NCBI GenBank assembly: GCA_039720395.1
Contig: CM077824.1
Coordinates: forward strand, 20,297,046 to 20,361,045
Direction of reading: 5' to 3'
Length of the DNA stretch: 64,000 bases
Source of the DNA: Liquidambar formosana
Lineage: Eukaryota; Streptophyta; Magnoliopsida; Saxifragales; Altingiaceae
Shown here: piece by piece, positions 48,609-63,100 of the stretch
Numbering within the stretch: the first letter of the stretch is position 1
Layout: every line of letters starts with the position of its first letter
The notes under the pieces: model-generated
Told to the model about the DNA's origin: nothing
What the model saw: the letters and a program-made list of their open reading frames with translations, nothing else
Databases searched by the model: none
Made by a program: the position numbers and the translations under genes

Positions 48609-48696
48609 ATGGGTGTGAAACAAGCTTTAAAGAGCCTCGATGCATTTCCTCGTGCAGAAGATCACTTGATGCAGAAAACAAAATCTGGGGCAGTTG
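48609..48696 (+). CDS. ERGIC3: ERGIC3 exon 1 (start codon)
   Basis: It encodes the N-terminal cytosolic segment with SLDAFPRAEDHL and ends one base into a Val codon before GTATGG. Confidence 0.95.
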
Positions 48697-51600
48697 GTAT
48701 GGTGCTTTTATCTTTCTCTAACTGTTTTATAATTATTTTTTTTTTAATGTATTATGCATGGCTAATGTCCCCATATAGTTGGTTGAGTTTAATTGTTTTA
48801 TGCACAACTAATGTCAGGACCCAAATTTTCGGAGTGTGGAAAAAAATAAAATTTTCTTCTTTAACTACGTCACCCTTGACAATGGATGAACAAAAGATAT
48901 GGCAGAAGTGCTTATTGGTTATATAAATTCCATAGCTCTCAACTCTTGATTTATATTCAATAAAAACCAATGGGTACTGAAATAAGACTTGTTTTAGTTC
49001 AATCCCAAAAATTCTTGGATTTCATTCTAAGTGTATTTTCCATAGTATTTTTCAAATTCTATTTTTTTTCTATAAATTTTTTGAAATTTACAGAAGCTGT
49101 CTTTGGTTGGAGAATTTTCAAAAATTCAATTTAGATTATTTTACGATCAAAATAGGTTTGAATGAGTTAGAAGACAATATTTTTCAGAAAAAAATTCCCA
49201 TTTATTCTTCTTACAGAAAATCATTTAAATGCATGATTTATTCTGCCCAATGCATAACTAGTGGAAAAATGGAATTGTTGTATTGAAATTCATCATATAT
49301 AGTAAAGAGGCTTCGAAATTCATGAAAATAATTAGGAAGGTAGTTAAGGGTCTTAGCTACTTTCAGTCCATACAGTTTTTTACAATAACAAACCAGTAAT
49401 TAATCAAATTTAGTGGACGACAGCTGGCTTTAAAATTAACGCAATAAACCCAAGTCATTAAATTCCTCCCTTCCCAAACAATTTAAAAAAAAAAAAAAGA
49501 AATCAACTATTCTAAATGAAATTAAATAATTTACATGTAAATTAAAATCACCCATAATGAGTGTTTAATCAAACCAAATCAAGAAAATCTAGAATTCTAC
49601 CAAAATAAACTAATGTTTACGTGCCAACATCGAAATAATAAATTCCTAATCTATCTCCTCCAAAATGGTCCCTCGTGCTCTTTTTTGGTGCATTTGGAAA
49701 GAGAGAAACTTGAGAAATTTCGGAGTAGTGGAATCATCTTTTATGGAGCTAAAGTCTTCTTTGGTTAAATCCCTTTTTGCATGGTATTGTAGCTAAAAAG
49801 GTGAAGGTGGTTGTGATCCAATGTTTTTGCATTTTGTTGAGTCCCTAAGTTTATAATAGGGATGGGGGTAGTTTTCTTTTGTTGGCTCCTTTTTTTTTGT
49901 TTTTTTGTATGGAGTCTTGGTTTTTTTCTCTTGTATATGTCTCATGTACGAGGGTTTAAGCCCTTTTCTCTTCAATACATACATCTACTTTATCAAAAAA
50001 AAAAAAAAAAAACCCAAGTTGTTATCTTCTATCCTCAAACTTTTTATCATGATATATCTAAAAACAGTATGGGTGAGCTAACAAGCCTAGTAGGATTTAC
50101 ACCTTGACAAATAAATAATGTAATTACACCTATACTATTAGAAAGGAGTTGGGAGGCCTTTGCTCTCACCTCTATAACTCTACTCTATTCCTACCCCTAT
50201 CATTGCTTTACAGTTGAAAAATTAAAGAGGGTAAAATAGTAATAAAATTAGTTTGAACTTAAATCCACTAGCCCACTTTCCCACATTATCTCTATGGAAT
50301 AACTAGGGTTGGGATGAGTTGTTTAGTATTTTTGGTCTTTGTAGTCCATAGTGGTGGCTAGGGGTGATTTTAATGTTGAGCCATAACTAAGAAGTTGAAT
50401 GGGTTTAGGATAACTAGGAGCATGAGGGATTTTGACTTCTTTATTAGAGAGGATGCCTTGAAAGATACTCCCTTGATTAATGCCTATTTCACATGGTCAA
50501 ATATGCTGGAGAATCTGGTATGCAATAGGCTGGAAAGATTTCTTTTTTCAATGGAGTGGGAAGATTTGTTTCCTAGTGCTAGACAAGAGGCTTATCCTAG
50601 AGTAACATCTGATCATTGTCCCATTGTATTGGACAGTGACCTTTTTTATTGGGATGCCAGTCCATTTAGGTTTGAGAACATATGATTGGAACATCATCTG
50701 TTTAAAAAGAATTTTGGGGATTGGTGGAGGGGTGGCTGTGTCAATTGATTGGAAGGGTATAAGTTTATGCAAAGGTTGAAATTGATTAAACAACAAATTA
50801 AAGTTTGGATTCGGGAAGTGTTTGAGGATATTAAGGAAGCTAAAAATTCTGTCTTGAAGAGAATTGATGAATTAGATCATATGGAGGGTAGTTTTCTTAA
50901 TGAGATTTTGATGGTGGAAAGGAGAGAATTAAAATAAAAATTGCAAGAGATTTTGTTTAGAGAAGAGATTTTGTGGAGTCAAAAGGCAAAGGTCAAATGG
51001 TTGAAGGAGGGGATGGCAATACCAAATTTTTTGATAGAGTGGCTAACCGAAAAGGAAAAATAAGGTCATTAGAAGAGTGGAGTTGGAAAATGGTGTTTTG
51101 GTGGAGGAAGAAGAAAGGATTGTGAATGAAATGTTTAATTTCTTCTCTAATCTCTATTCCTCAGATGGGAAAGAGAGACCTGAGTTGGAAAGTTTGGAGT
51201 GGTCTCTATTTAGGAATCTAGTGCTTTAAGATTGGATAGACCTTTTGATATGGAGGAGATTAAGACTTTTGTTGTAAAATAAGGCGCTTGGACCAGATGG
51301 ATTTCCTATGGCACTTTTCCAAGATTATTGGAAGGTTGTTGGGATAATTTATTTAAGGTGTTCAGTAAATTTTTTGAGAGTGGGATTGTTAATGTGTGCA
51401 TGAATGCTTCTTTTACATGCTTGATTCATAAGGGAGAGGATTCGTTAAAAATTAAGGATTTTTGGCCAATAAGTTTGGTATCATCTTTATATAAGATTTT
51501 GGCTGATGTTTTGGCAAAAAGGTTGAGAGAGGTTTTGCATGAGACTATTTCTTTGGTTCAAGGGGCCTTTGTGGAGGGAAGAAATATTTTAGATTTGGTT

Positions 51601-54104
51601 CTAATGGCTAAAGAAGCAGTGGAAGATTATAGGTGCAGGAAGAAAGAAGTTGTTTTATTTAAGGTTGATTTAGAAAAAGCATATGATCATGTGTGTTGGG
51701 ATTTTTTGGACCATGTTTTATAAAAGAAGGGATTTGGAGAAAGGTAGAGAAAGTGGATTTATGGATGTTTGACTTCAACCAATTTCTCAGTGGTGGTAAA
51801 TGGGAAACCTGGGAATTCATTTAGAGCCTCAAAGATTTAGGTAGGGGGATCCTCTTTCCCCTTTTTTGTTTGCTTTGGTTGTAAACGCCTTAAGAAGGCT
51901 TATGGATAGTGAAAGATGTTGGCTTGGTTGAAGGTGTTGAGGTTGGGAGGGATAGAGTTTCTGTTTCTCATTTGCAATTTGCAGATGACATATTATTTTT
52001 TTTCTTCGGGGGATGAATTGAAGTTTTTGAATTCACAATCCATTTTGCACATCTTTGAAGTAGTGTCTGGGTTGAGAGTGAATCTGAACAAATATTCCAT
52101 TGTTGGTATTAATTGTGATGGTGATAAGTTTTAGAAAGATTAGCAAATTCTATTGGTTGTTCAATTGGGGAATGGCCCTTGAAGTATTTGGGACTCCCTT
52201 TAGGAGTAGACCTTTGTTTGAGTCTTTTTGGAATCCAGTGATTGAGAAGGTGGGCAAGAGATTGGATGGGTGGAAGAAGGCTATAATTTCTAAAGGGGGG
52301 AGAGTTGTTTTAATTCAATCAGTGTTTTCTAGTATTCCCACTTATTTATCTCTTCTTAGGATGCCAGTTAGTGCTGTTAATAGATTAGAAAGGATGATGA
52401 GGAATTTCTTATGGGAGGGGAGTGGGGAGGGGAAGAAGGACCATTTGGTAAGATGGGAGGTGGCTTCTAGGTCTAGGTTGCAAGGGAGTTTGGCATTAGG
52501 AAAACTTTTGGAGAGAAATGCAAATGGTTGTGGAGATTCCCTCTTGAGCCTAATTCTCTATGGCATGCTATCATTAAGACAAATTATAAGGGTTTCAACC
52601 AGATGCCTTTGGAGATTTATTTCTCAATGTTTTCCTTGCTTTCATGTTCTTACTTCTGGGGTTGTTGGGAAGGGAGATGAGGTTCACTTTTGGGAGAGTT
52701 GGTGTGGGATGAGCCATTTTCTTCATTGTATCCTCGTTTGTACAGGTTATCTTTGGCTCATAAATGATCCTATTTCGTCATACTCATCTCCTACCAATTG
52801 GGATTTCAAGTTCTTCCGTAATCTTAATGATAGAGTAATTTTTTAGCTTACTTCTCTAATTTCTTTGTTGGATAATGTTAATTGGAGACCTTCAATTCCA
52901 GATGGGAGGAAGTGGTGTGTCCGTTCCTCAGGTATTTTTTCTTGTAAATCCTTTTTTGAGGAATTGATTGAGAATCCTAATATTCCTATTGTTAATCCCT
53001 CTTTAATGATTTGAAAAGCAAAGGTGCCTCTTAAAATTCGAGTGTTTGCTTGGTGTGTGGCGCATAAAAGGATTAATACAAATGATTTGATTCAAAAGTG
53101 AAGACCTTCTTTGTGTTTATGTCCTCAAAGGTGTATTTTGTGTAAGGAAGAGGAGGAGAGAACATTGATCATTTGTTCTTGCATTGCTCGGTGGCTGGTT
53201 GGTTGTGGGTTGTTGTAGTTCGCTAATGAGTCTTGGGTAATTCCAGCATCAGCCATAGCTATGTTTGAGCATCATTTTTATGGTTTTGGTTCTAGATGTA
53301 AGGCTGCCACCCTTTGGAAATGTGCAGTCCTTGCGGTTTTTTGGGTGGTGTGGTTAGAGAGGAATGCTAGGATTTTTTAAGAAAAAGATTCCTCAGTCTA
53401 CGATTTATGGAATCAAATTCACTTTTTAGAATCATTTTGGCTTCATCTTTGAAGGATTTTGCTGGAATACCTTTGTTTGTTATCAAGTCGGGTTGGATTG
53501 GTCGTCTGTTCCTAGTTTAGTTTGTAGTTTTCGGTTTTGGTAGTCATCTTTGGTTGTTTTCTAGGTGGACTGTTGGTCCTCCTTTGTATTCCCTTTCTTA
53601 TTATCAATAAAATTCTTCTTTGTTGTTGATAAAAAAATGCATGCCGCCATCTCTAGTAATTATATGAAAATGAGTGCATTCCGATATATGTTAGTGTATA
53701 ACTGAGATTTATGCAGTGTGTGGGATGTAGAGATTTTTTTCCATTTTTTCTTTCCTCTTTTTGTTGTAGGACCTCTCGTCCTATTGTACTTCTTTTCTAT
53801 TTCTTAATAAAATTTTCGTTGCCTATCAAAAATGATTTATGCAAATGTGTTTCTTGAATGATCATATAGGAAAGAATATAAGTTGAATTGTGGTTATTCC
53901 ATATCTTGTTTTCTTTATTAACTTAATTGGATGATTTTAGTGGTAACTTAAGCTTCTCTAATGCCTTTTCTTTTTCATATTTGTAGTCTCCATCATTGGT
54001 CTTATCATAATGGCCACATTGTTCTTGCATGAGCTGAGATATTATCTTACTACATATACGGTGCATCAGGTTCGTTTTTATTTTTTTTGTTGCCTGTCTA
54101 TATA

Positions 54105-54135
<31 letters not shown>

Positions 54136-57100
54136 TGTTTGAAGAGAGCTTAGGCTGGGGCGTGAAATCCTTGAAACTCAGGCCAAATATCAGAGGAGAG
54201 GAAATCTGACTTAGTAAAAGGTTTATTATCTCACGAACAAGAATTTTCTCCTTTCACTTCTCTCCTTCCAAATGCCTCACAAAGACTCATAGGGATGATT
54301 GTCAAAACTCTCCAAGGGCCAGCTAAGAAGCTTAGAAGGACCTAGGAGCTGAAACGAGCAACAAATATTAATCTAGACCATATTAGCAAACTGTTGTGCA
54401 TGAAGAAATGATCCATTGATTCCTCAGAGGCTTAACATAAAACAAACCTGGTGATCATCATCAGCTCCCTTCAATAAATTTTATCTCTGGTGAGATCTTT
54501 ATTTAGATATGCAGTTCAAATAATGAAGGATTTTTGAGTGAATGATAGATCGCCAATAGATTTATGAGGAAAGAAAGCATCAGTATATGGTTTCAAAACT
54601 GAGAAGAACCTGGACCGAGTTTAGACATCATGAGTCTGGCTTCTATAACCTCTTATCTTTAACCCTTGGTCCAACTCGATGCTGTAAAGTAGTTCCAAAA
54701 GGTCAACTACAGTGATATTCATCTAAGGGGACCAAGAGCTGGAACAACCCATGATGCCTGTAAAAGATAGTCACTGATCCTTGCCTTGATATATGTTGCC
54801 AAAAAAACATATATCAAGCATTTATCACACACACACACGCACACATATATAGATAAAAATGAGGTAGTATAAAATTTCATCATGCTCGCCAAATATTAGG
54901 TTGACTGGAGATTAGGAACTATTCCATCCATAGCATGCTCTAAAATATAGTTTTGTTTATGAAAAGAAATGTGAGTTTAGTAGTTTACTAATCAATCACC
55001 AATTGATATGGTTGGCATGCCTAACCTGGATGAGAATTCTATCTAATCCAACAGGTCGGCTTAATGAAATGTGAGCTCTACAAACATTTATCAAGTGGTG
55101 TAAGAGTTAAAAGTCTCACACCAGATGTAACTTGATCCTGCCTTTATATAAATGTATATGGACAATATGATGTGGTGCATGGACAATATGGCTATCTTTA
55201 TGAGCAAAAAATTGGACAGAGAATTTTTCTAGTCATACTTTTCCTTTGTTATCATTTATATAAGATGTCCTTAACCTATAAAAAAATTTAGCTTGTTACA
55301 TGGATTAACCATTTTGCTTACAAATGATGGAGCCCATCAATTTTGATTGGGCACTGCCCCATATATATATTTATGTTACACCTCTCTGTCTTGAATCTTA
55401 GTTTTTAACTTTTATTTCATTTTATTTTTGCTTTTAAAATCTGAGTGTAGGGGCTGTATAAGTTTTGAGTAAGTAGGACCTCTGACTGAAATTCACATGT
55501 TTGGCAGATGTCGGTAGACTTGAAACGTGGAGAAACTCTTCCGATCCACATAAATATGACTTTTCCTTCTTTACCTTGTGAAGGTTAGCATGCTTTTTCT
55601 ACTTTTCTTGGTAATTGCCATGTTTCTTTGATGATCCTTCATTTATTTCTTTTTTGGTTTTCTTCTTTTCTATGATATGAATTCTGACTCACATGGATTT
55701 ATTTTTTCTTTTGCAGTCTTAAGTGTGGATGCTATTGATATGTCAGGCAAGCATGAAGTGGATCTTGACACAAACATATGGAAAGTAAGACTGTTGCCTG
55801 TCTCTTTATAAAATTTTCTTTGCACTATGAGCTAAATATGCAAATTAATGCAATATTTTAAAGGGCAAAGAGCAAGCATATGAGTGCAATAACACAATGT
55901 AATGAATAATATAGACTTGGAAGAAATTTGTGAGAAGAAAATTGACTGATGTTAGGTTTTGAGATGTTGATTTATCTCTTCTTTATTTATTTATAGATAA
56001 AACCTAAGTCTTAGAATTTAAGTACGAATGAGGTGAGTTGACGTGCTATAGCTACCCTGTAATAATTTTTTGAATCCTTGAATTTTGTTTTGTTTGAAAT
56101 AAATATCCTCTGGTGGATTTTAAACTACTGTCAGATTTTCTATTCAGCGACATGGCAAACCAATCCCCCCCAACGAAACAAAAAAAACAAAAAACAAAAA
56201 TAAAGAAAGGGAAAAAAAAATAGAGATCGTGTTATTTTGGAGGTGTCATTGAATTCAAAACCAGACAGGGAGACGAGAACGGTGTTTGTTTTCATGGTCA
56301 TGCCCCATTAATATAAGACTGATGGTCTTAACCATCACAATTGACAGTGGAACTGTTTTTTTCGTCACTGAATTCATGGTACAAGTGGCAAGCCAGACCT
56401 ATGTGGGTGGACAAAAGCATTGATTAAATGACATGGCTTCAATAAGGAAGTTAGCACTTATAACCAAATGACTTCACTTCATGACAAAAAAATCATCACC
56501 CAAATGGCCAAACTGCCAAAGTCCAAACCATATGATACATGTTGATTGGTATTTTTTTTTTTTTTTTTTTCCATTCTTTCTTCTTTGAGCAGACTGTTGT
56601 CTTAACTTTGACCCCACCACATCATTGATACTTCTTTACATTGCTCTGGTGCTTTTGCTAGCTTATTGATGAGCTTTAGCTTGTGCTATTAAAGAGTTTC
56701 TGGGAACTGTATATTGGAAGTAAATTTTCTAGGTGAATATGCAAGAAGTCGGTAGTGATTTAGATGTGGATGTCCATTTGGGATTTGTTAAGTTTCCAAC
56801 CTAAAAGCCTAAGGTTGTAAGTGGAGGGCCCAAACAGGTATATGAAGACATGTTTAACTCGATATTTAATCGATGTGGGATGTGGTATTTTTCAACACTT
56901 CCCCTCACGTGCAGGCTTAACACAGGCCTTGCACATGGGCAACAAACACAGGCTCAATAGGCCCAAGAACGACATGCTCTAATACCATGTTAAGTTTCCA
57001 ACTTAAAAGCCTAAGCTTATAAGTGGAGGGTCCAAACAAGTATATGAAGCCATGTCAAAGTTTATAATTAACCAATATGGGATGTGGTATTTTCCAACAC

Positions 57101-60100
57101 TCCCCCTCATGTGTAGGCCTAACAAGACACAAGGGGCCTGTCACGTGGGCAACAAATATGGGCTCATGAATGAAACGGCCCAAGAATGACATGCACGACA
57201 TGCTCTGATACCATGTTAAATTTCCAACTTAAAAGCCTACGCTTATAAGTGGAGGGCCCAAATAGGTATATATGAAGCTATGTCAAGGTTTATAATTAAC
57301 CAATATGGGATGTGGTATTTTCCAACAGGATTAAACATGGGGGAAAAACCAGTTATGTGCACACTAAGTACACTATCATTTTGGTTGTATGTTTGATATT
57401 TTATGCAGTAACAGCACCTAACTTTTATGTGCTGATGGTGAGTAAAGTGACCTTCAATCTACATGTGCAACTAAGTGTCTCTGTTCTCTCTCTCTCTCTC
57501 TCTCGCATGATGAAATTCATCCTCTGTTATATTGCTAACCAGTTGAATGTTTCTGCAGCTTCGCTTGAATAGCTACGGCCATATCATTGGCACTGAGTAT
57601 TTGTCTGACCTCGTGGAAAAGGGACATACAGATCATAAACATGGTAATGTCCTTCATGCTGTATGCATCATTATCATGGTTTAAAAGAAATTATGTATTT
57701 AACCTCCTCTTTTTGTGAGTAATTGAGTATTATGGGGTATTTATAGAATGGCCTGGCTACGGGCAAATAATTTCAAATCAATACAATTGACTAGTAACTT
57801 CCTAGTCATTCTTGGTTGAGTTTGTACTCATCTATTTGTAGTTACTAGTCAATTGTTAATATCTAATGGAACTCTTTTTTCATAAAATAAAAAATAATGG
57901 AATGCTTTGACCAGATGAGGATAAAGAACATCATGAGGATTCAGACCAGAAAATTCACGCACATGGCTTTGATCAAGATGCTGAAAATATGGTCAAGAAG
58001 GTGAAGAAAGCATTGGCTGATGGAGAAGGATGCAGGGTATGCCTTTGGTCTTTTGGATTTTTCTGTGTATTATATGTTTATAAACTTACCTATTAGCTCA
58101 AAGTTTCTTGCAGGTTTATGGGGTTTTAGATGTTCAGAGGGTTGCTGGGAACTTCCATATGTCAGTTCATGGCTTAAATATCTTTGTTGCTCAAATGGTC
58201 AGTATTCCTCGAACTTTGTTCTCTATATTGGAGTAATTTCTTGTAATATCTAGAACTATGTGAAATAAATGCCCTTTATCTTAACATTGTTTCAGTTTTC
58301 AAGAAGTTTCATCCTTGGATTATATCATTATATACTTGACAAGTTTAGTTTTTTTGGGATTTTGGCCTATCTTAAGAGAACAGGAGTAGGTTTTGAAGTT
58401 TTGGTTCAAAGTTGAAACTACTAGGCCCCTTTTGGTTCTTAGAAAGCATCAGAATGGATTCCTTTTTTAGCAGTCTTATGCATTGCCCTTTCGGGCAATA
58501 GGAAGGCCCAAAATAACATTGTTATAGATGATTAGAAAGGACATGTGTGCTAAGGATTTTATAGAGAATACGACCCTTGATAGAAATGAATGGCGTAAAT
58601 GGATTTGTGCAGCCAACTTCGTGTAGTTGGTTTAAGGCTTTGTTGAGTTCAGTTGTATGCATTTCCATTTCCTTTTCCATATTGTTTTTTTGGAACCAAA
58701 CATTGTGTTATTTGTTGTTTCAATCAAAACTGTTGATTGAACAGTTTAGTGTTTTGTGGCAAAGTTGGTTTTTCATCTTTTTTTTTTTTTTTGGATTGTA
58801 AAGCGGCTTGTGAATTGTGGGCCTTTGTTTTGCTATTTTTGGGTAATTTATCAAGCAGTGGAAAGTTGGGGGATTAGATTTGGGAACTGGAATGTTACTC
58901 TGGTGTGGAAGATGATGCCTCATGCTATTTTTAGACTCTATAGATAGAAAGAATAGATGAATTTTTAGTGGGGTCGAGTTTATAATTGTAAAGATGAAAT
59001 TTACTTTTGCTAGTAGTCTTTTCGTATGGAGAAGACCTGTGTGTTTAAGAAACCAATTACCTTTTGATAGCTTTTTGGACTTGCTTCATTTGTAATTAAG
59101 TTTTTTCTTTTCTATTTTTTATTCTATTATTATTTTATTGGGTAGCTAAGTTGTTTTCTTTGTATATCTCACATGACAGGGGCTTTTGGTCCATTATTTT
59201 TTATAAATACAATTAATACTTTATTTGAAAAAAAATCAAAACCATTGAATTGGAGAGAGAGAGAGAACCTGGTCATGGTGGATACTTCTTTCCGTTGAGT
59301 CTTGAGTAGTTTTTTATTTTGATAAGCGAGTCTTGAGTAGTTGAATTGCTTCTATTTCTCATCTCCTCTATGGCTCAATGAGACTTAGTCAAGGCATTGA
59401 GGTTTTGACTTGTTTGCCTTCCTTTTTCTATTGCTTCTTCTCTTTTTCTGTTGAGTCTAGAGAGAGAACCTTTTGTTTGCGTTCTTTTGTTACTTCTTTT
59501 CTTTGCTCGCTATTTAATCGGGGATTGTTTCGTAGGATGTAATTAACAATTGGGCCTCGATCCGCTTGGAAGTAGTTTCCACCCCACAAACAATGAAACT
59601 TGTAATGAGGAAAATTTCGTTTTTTTAAGTTTTTGTTGATCTAACAAAGTTGGATCCTCAAATTTTGAGCATGCCTTGTGGGACCTACTTCTGCCGTTTG
59701 TAGACGAGAGCAAAGAAGAGATTTTTTTTATTTGCTTTTTTATTTATTTGTTTTTTGTTTTTGATATTTTGTTTTTGTTTTTGGTTTTTTGGTTTTTCTA
59801 AAAGTTGCTCTTTTTATCCAATGGACAAAATGTTTTCTTAAAAAGTGAGAAAAAAGTTTCAAAAATAGAGGAATGGAAATCATTTTCCTTAAAAAATAAA
59901 GGGAAAAATCTTTTGCTCATAAATTGTGGAGCAAAATATTATTTTTCTCAAAAGATGTGGAAAAAAAGATTTCTTTGAGAGATAAGAAAACATTTGTTTT
60001 TCTTAAGAAAGAAAGAAAAACATATGATGTCCTTTCATTTAAATTGATCTTGTGTAGGGCTGCAAACAAGCCAAGCCGAGACGAGCTTTGGAATGCTCAG

Positions 60101-63100
60101 GCTTGGCTCATTAAAAAGCTTGTTTATTAGTAAACGAGCCGAGATTTTTGACGAGCCTAAATTTCGAGCTCAAGCTCGGCTCATTAGAAAATATTCAAGC
60201 TTGAGCCGAGCTTGAGTTTGGCTCGTTTAGATTTTTTTAAAAAAATTTTAATAAGTGGTTTAGAATCATCATCCTATGCATAAATCATAAAAAACACATC
60301 ATCCCAAGCATGGACCATAAAGAACCCAAAATCAAAACCCCATAAGGCCATAACTGTTTTCAAGACTATTAAATAAAGAGCTGCAATGAACTTAAAAAAA
60401 CTAAAGCTATTGGTTGGAACTTGGAGCATATCATAACACCCATATATGCTTCAAAACTAGTCACCATGCCATCATACTTCCATTGGATCCCCCAAAAGAA
60501 GTCTCTCTTTCATGCCAAAACTCCACTAGGATAAGTAGAAGCATCAAGCATCTACTACTAGGGAATAAGTATCTCTTTCACACCAAAATGTACAGTGGAC
60601 AATTATGCCCCCATTCACGAGCCCTTAAACGAGCTCACTAACGAGCTTCTTATCGAACCCCTAAACAAGTTTCTCGTTGAGCTCTTAACAAGCTTGTTCA
60701 CGAGCCTAAACAAGCCGAGCTTTGGTATGCTCAAGCTCGGCTTATTTACTAAACAAGCCTAAAATTCAGGCTTGAGCTTGGCTCGTTTATTAATTGATCA
60801 AGCTTGAGCCGAGCCCTTAACGAGCTTTCTCGCGAGCTGTTAATGAGCGGCTCGGCTCGTTTGCAGCCCTATTTTTGTGATTTTAAAACAAGTTTTGAAA
60901 ACACGGAAAGAGGTCTTGCTTAGCTCCACCTTCATGAATTGATTTGTGCCAATGCTAACCCCTTGATGGTGTGAGCCTCATTGAATGGTGTGTGGTCCAA
61001 ACCTTAGACCAAAAGGACCTCTTATTGGAACTTGATGGTCCTAAAACTTTGGTTAGTTAAGTCCCGCATTCTCCTTGGAAGGTTCTTTGGCAAAAGGGCC
61101 TAAATCAAAGCCCATGTCCTCCAAAGAAGAGTCTTGAGCGGAGACGTCAACTTTAAAGCCTACGATTGAACCATTCAAGTGGACCCCTCATGGGGCTAAT
61201 GCATCAGTAACATCCAATCTAACGTTACCCACAAGAGATCATTTAATTCCAACCTTCAACAATTGGCCCCTTATGGGTCGACAATATATCCTATAATGGG
61301 CCAACATGCTTGTGACCCCAAATAGGGATTCTTGGGTTGGGGCTAGTAGATCCATCTCGTAGGTAGACTTCTTGTCTCTTTCTTTTGAGCATGGGTACTA
61401 AACCAAGAAGCACAAACATGTGACACGGTTATGACACAATACGTATATGCCAACACAACAAATCTTCAAAGTTTTGGATATGACACAACAGGGATACGAC
61501 ATTAATAAAACATATAATTTTTAGGGTTTTCTTAACGTGTGCCCTTGTTAAGTTGTAATAAATGAGGCAATTATTGCATGGGAATGGTGAAAATGCATAG
61601 AGAATGTTTACAATGCATTGAGAACGATGCAAATTGCTTAGAAAAATGTGAAAATACCTAGAAAACTGTGCAAATGCATTTCCCAATGCAATGATTACCT
61701 CATTTATTGTAGCTTAACATGTGCCCTTAGGGCACATGTTAAGAAAACCCTATTTTTTGTACATATAATTACTTTTCATCATGTAGCATCACATGCATCA
61801 TTCAAAATGCATACCTCTGTATCGTTCAAAATGCATTTCCCATTGTTCAATACATACCACTTATCCCCTTGTTGTTTTCATTTTATTTTTTTCCAGATTT
61901 TTGAAGGAGCTACCCATGTGAATGTAAGTCACATTATTCATGATTTGTCGTTTGGGCCAAAATATCCAGGAATTCACAACCCGCTTGATGGGACGGCTCG
62001 GATTTTGCGTGGAACAAGTGGAACATTCAAATATTACATAAAGGTCTGAATAATGGGCTTTCTCTTGGTAAACTTAATAGAGTTATGATTACTGTTCACA
62101 ATCTGAGTCTTCTCTGAAGTACACTGGGTAATTTCTATTCACGTCCGCTCAGAAGTGGCTGTTCCCAGGCTCAAGCCTATGGCTTAAACCTGGTGATGTC
62201 CTAATGTCCTCTAGCTTGACCATGACAAGAAAGATGGTAATAAAGAACCGGCTATTGTAGCAAAAATAATCATATTTTCTGAAGATGGCTCTTAGTGCTG
62301 TTTCTGGTCAAGTGTCTCGCTGCATTAGCGTCAAACAAATTTACTGGATTTGCTTGAGCTGACCGGATGGTCTCTGTGCTAACAATGTTTCTGGTTGAAT
62401 AAATGTATATTTGTGTTGGTCGTTGAACTCAAATGAGGCATTGAAACTACATGGCATTGCTTATGGCATGCGAAAGCCCAATATTTCTCGGGTGGGTAAA
62501 TACTTCTTTGCAATTTGCAAAAGTGTGGGACCACTAGGAACCAGAGCTTGTCGTCTTTCAAAAATGAATCGAACTCTTATTATTGACCAAGGCATTATTG
62601 TTTGAGACTGTCTTGCTTCTTTGTTAATGTATAAAAGATTCATTGATTGTGCAATGGAAATTACAAAGAGGCATTGTTCTCTGTACTTCCAAATTTGAGC
62701 AAATTACTGGATGTTACTCTATTTGAGTGAGCCAATTAATTTTTAGTGGGACTTTGCATGTCCCATGAAGGTAAAGTTATTCCACTGTGTTTTGTGTTGC
62801 ATTTCAGTGCATAAAATTTTGAAATTGGTAGTGTAACATTGAGACATCACCACGTGCCAAAGAAGAAAAGGAATGAGGTCATTTTTTGAATTCATGAAAT
62901 TTCCATTCAGAAAAAATAAACTCATTTATATGCTATCAGTTATAGAATGGATTCATTCCAAATTTCATCCAAGACATACTGATTTCTGCACTTTGCATTG
63001 TTCATCTGAATGCCCAATGACTTTTCTATTGGACATTGTTGGGAGTCCCACAACCCTGAGCAGTTAAATATTAAGTCCAATATGGCTTCATATACCTATT

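Noticed and set aside
48543..48926. 127-residue frame taken as a complete protein
   Set aside because: It contains ERGIC3 exon 1 but reads through the splice donor at 48697 into the intron.
52100..52846. 248-residue frame as a host gene
   Set aside because: It is the post-RT part of the LINE ORF2 with a partner frame immediately upstream; surrounding frames complete the LINE domain order.
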